Assembly: GCA_001275005.1 (NCBI GenBank)
Contig: JWZX01002372.1
Location: 1 to 14,110, forward strand
Source: Chrysochromulina tobinii
Taxonomy: Eukaryota > Haptophyta > Prymnesiales > Chrysochromulinaceae
DNA: 14,110 nt
Direction: 5' to 3'
Under the pieces are notes generated by a model, which made no database searches, had not been told where the DNA came from, and worked only from the letters and a program-made list of their open reading frames with translations. This document shows positions 13,622 through 14,110 of this stretch, piece by piece. Position 1 is the stretch's first letter. Each line of letters begins with the position of its first letter. A program made the position numbers and the translations under genes.

Positions 13622-14110
13622 CCCGGCGGCGCGGCGACGCGGGTACCAGATGGTACCCGGGTGCAGGTCATGTTTGACGAAAAGCCCTACCCGGGAACGG
13701 TGTTGTCGAGCACACGGGTGGACGGCGTGTGGCTGCACAAGGTCGAGTTTGATGATGGCGAAATCTACAATGACGTGCGCTATGACGAGCTGATACTTAA
13801 TTGGCAAAAGAAACGTGGAATGCGCAACCCTTCCCGGCGAGGGCGAGGACGTGGCAAGAGACAGAAGAAAGGTGGATTCACTCTTCATTTGAAGAGCGAA
13901 ATTCGCCAAGAGCTTGGGGACGACTCTGTTCCAAGACTGGCCGCTCCCAGGCAGGGAGAGCTGCCACTCTCTCTGTGCTGGGAGGAGACGATGCACACGA
14001 TTTTCTACAGATTGGGCATGGTCACTCGGCTGGGTTTAATGCGGGTGGACTTCCACAACATGTACGATCCATTTGTGGATACTCCTGACGACTTTGTCGT
14101 GGACTGGTCA
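11813..14110 (+). CDS. Tudor/chromo-barrel-like protein with polyalanine tracts, 3' end off window
   Basis: The frame stays open for 766 codons from the ATG at 11813 (G at -3) to the window edge; an in-frame TGA lies upstream at 11783. Residues about 20-80 look like a Tudor-knot/chromo barrel (VIYYINA, then LLIHWVGLSANQDRFI where such domains have 'vhykGWs..wDeWi'). Residues 165-540 are low complexity: Ala/Thr/Val, then Pro/Ser/Ala, then Gly/Leu/Asp (about 401-512). Two polyalanine runs follow (545-562, 580-602). Residues 611-662 form a second Tudor-like module (DGTRVQVMFDEKPYPGTVLS, then KVEFDDGEIYNDV and DELI). A basic stretch (about 665-688: KKR, RRGRGRGKRQKK) may be a nuclear localisation signal. 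The remaining 75 residues are unassigned. A chromatin-reader role is inferred. The plus frame read as polyglutamine and the minus-strand polycysteine frame are shadows of the CAG tracts. The N-terminus may lie further upstream. Confidence 0.72.
12285..12308 (+). repeat. 24-nt direct repeat, copy 1 (partner at 12991-13014)
   Basis: The 24 bases starting gtcccaaccagcggttgcgt recur at 12991-13014 with one mismatch. In the Tudor-like frame the two copies are read in different codon phases. Each is followed by a gac/ggc/gaa-rich stretch. Confidence 0.75.
12991..13014 (+). repeat. 24-nt direct repeat, copy 2 (partner at 12285-12308)
   Basis: One mismatch to copy 1. Here it encodes SQAAVAS and leads into the Gly/Asp-rich stretch of the Tudor-like protein. 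Confidence 0.75.
13110..13330 (+). repeat. Degenerate ggcggt/ctcggc tandem repeat (Gly-Leu rich)
   Basis: Short units combining ggtctc, ggcggt and ggc recur throughout. They encode Gly-rich GGGL/GGLG stretches in the Tudor-like protein. All variation is in steps of three bases, so the frame is kept. Confidence 0.7.
13444..13498 (+). repeat. Interrupted CAG/CTG triplet tract (18 alanines)
   Basis: CAG triplets with three CTG interruptions, read in the Tudor-like frame as GCA/GCT alanine codons 545-562. Interruptions usually stabilise triplet tracts. Confidence 0.9.
13554..13619 (+). repeat. Uninterrupted (CAG)22 microsatellite, read as polyalanine
   Basis: Twenty-two pure CAG triplets. In the open frame they are GCA codons and, with the preceding GCT and GCA, give a 23-alanine run (residues 580-602). 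A pure tract of this length is likely to vary in length between strains. Confidence 0.92.

Noticed and set aside
13320-13996. Polyglutamine plus ORF and polycysteine minus ORF over the CAG tract
   Set aside because: Both lack structured flanking sequence. The polyalanine frame joins the Gly-rich linker to a Tudor-like module and stays open to the window edge.

Overview
This window looks like nuclear DNA from a GC-rich, flagellated, probably photosynthetic protist. A haptophyte- or stramenopile-type alga is my best guess; that is inference and no species is claimed. The case rests on a triple CbxX/CfqX-type AAA+ protein, a multi-EF-hand protein with a long Ala/Pro/Ser/Arg tail, a dynein-stalk-like domain, SPPPP-type proline-rich coding sequence, long amino-acid homopolymers and large intergenic spaces. 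Nothing looks prokaryotic: there are no operons, and the genes are large, far apart and low in complexity. No transposase, integrase, reverse transcriptase, rRNA, tRNA or CRISPR array was recognised.

Left part, minus strand (1-3782): a seven-EF-hand protein (3782 to 1023) is followed 158 bp later by an open frame that starts at 864 and runs off the left edge. That partial protein resembles the microtubule-binding stalk of dynein heavy chain without a motor, followed by a C2HC zinc-finger motif and a Gly-rich tail. The EF-hand protein has RPxSAR-like motifs that I associate with axonemal proteins, so the pair may be cilium-related (inference).

Centre (3783-9157): a 736-bp head-to-head intergenic region separates the EF-hand gene from a 1506-residue protein with a beta-rich N-terminal domain, three AAA+ modules, an Ala/Glu coiled coil and a Cys/Trp/Gly tail motif. 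A second, diverged copy of that tail motif lies just beyond the stop codon in the +1 frame, so the annotated end is questionable.

Right-centre (9158-11812): mostly non-coding or split sequence. It has a GC hairpin cluster, a perfect 12-bp inverted repeat, a TTGAC pentamer array, a 31-bp-period direct repeat and a second copy of an intergenic element found upstream of the AAA gene. That element can fold into a UACG-tetraloop hairpin. Short coding-like pieces follow: a PLAT-tail-like peptide and a proline-rich segment that changes frame.

Right end (11813-14110): a plus-strand frame open to the window edge encodes two Tudor/chromo-barrel-like modules. They are separated by about 530 residues of low complexity, including two polyalanine runs encoded by CAG-type repeats. 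Both edge genes lack a stop codon inside the window. Introns cannot be excluded for any gene.
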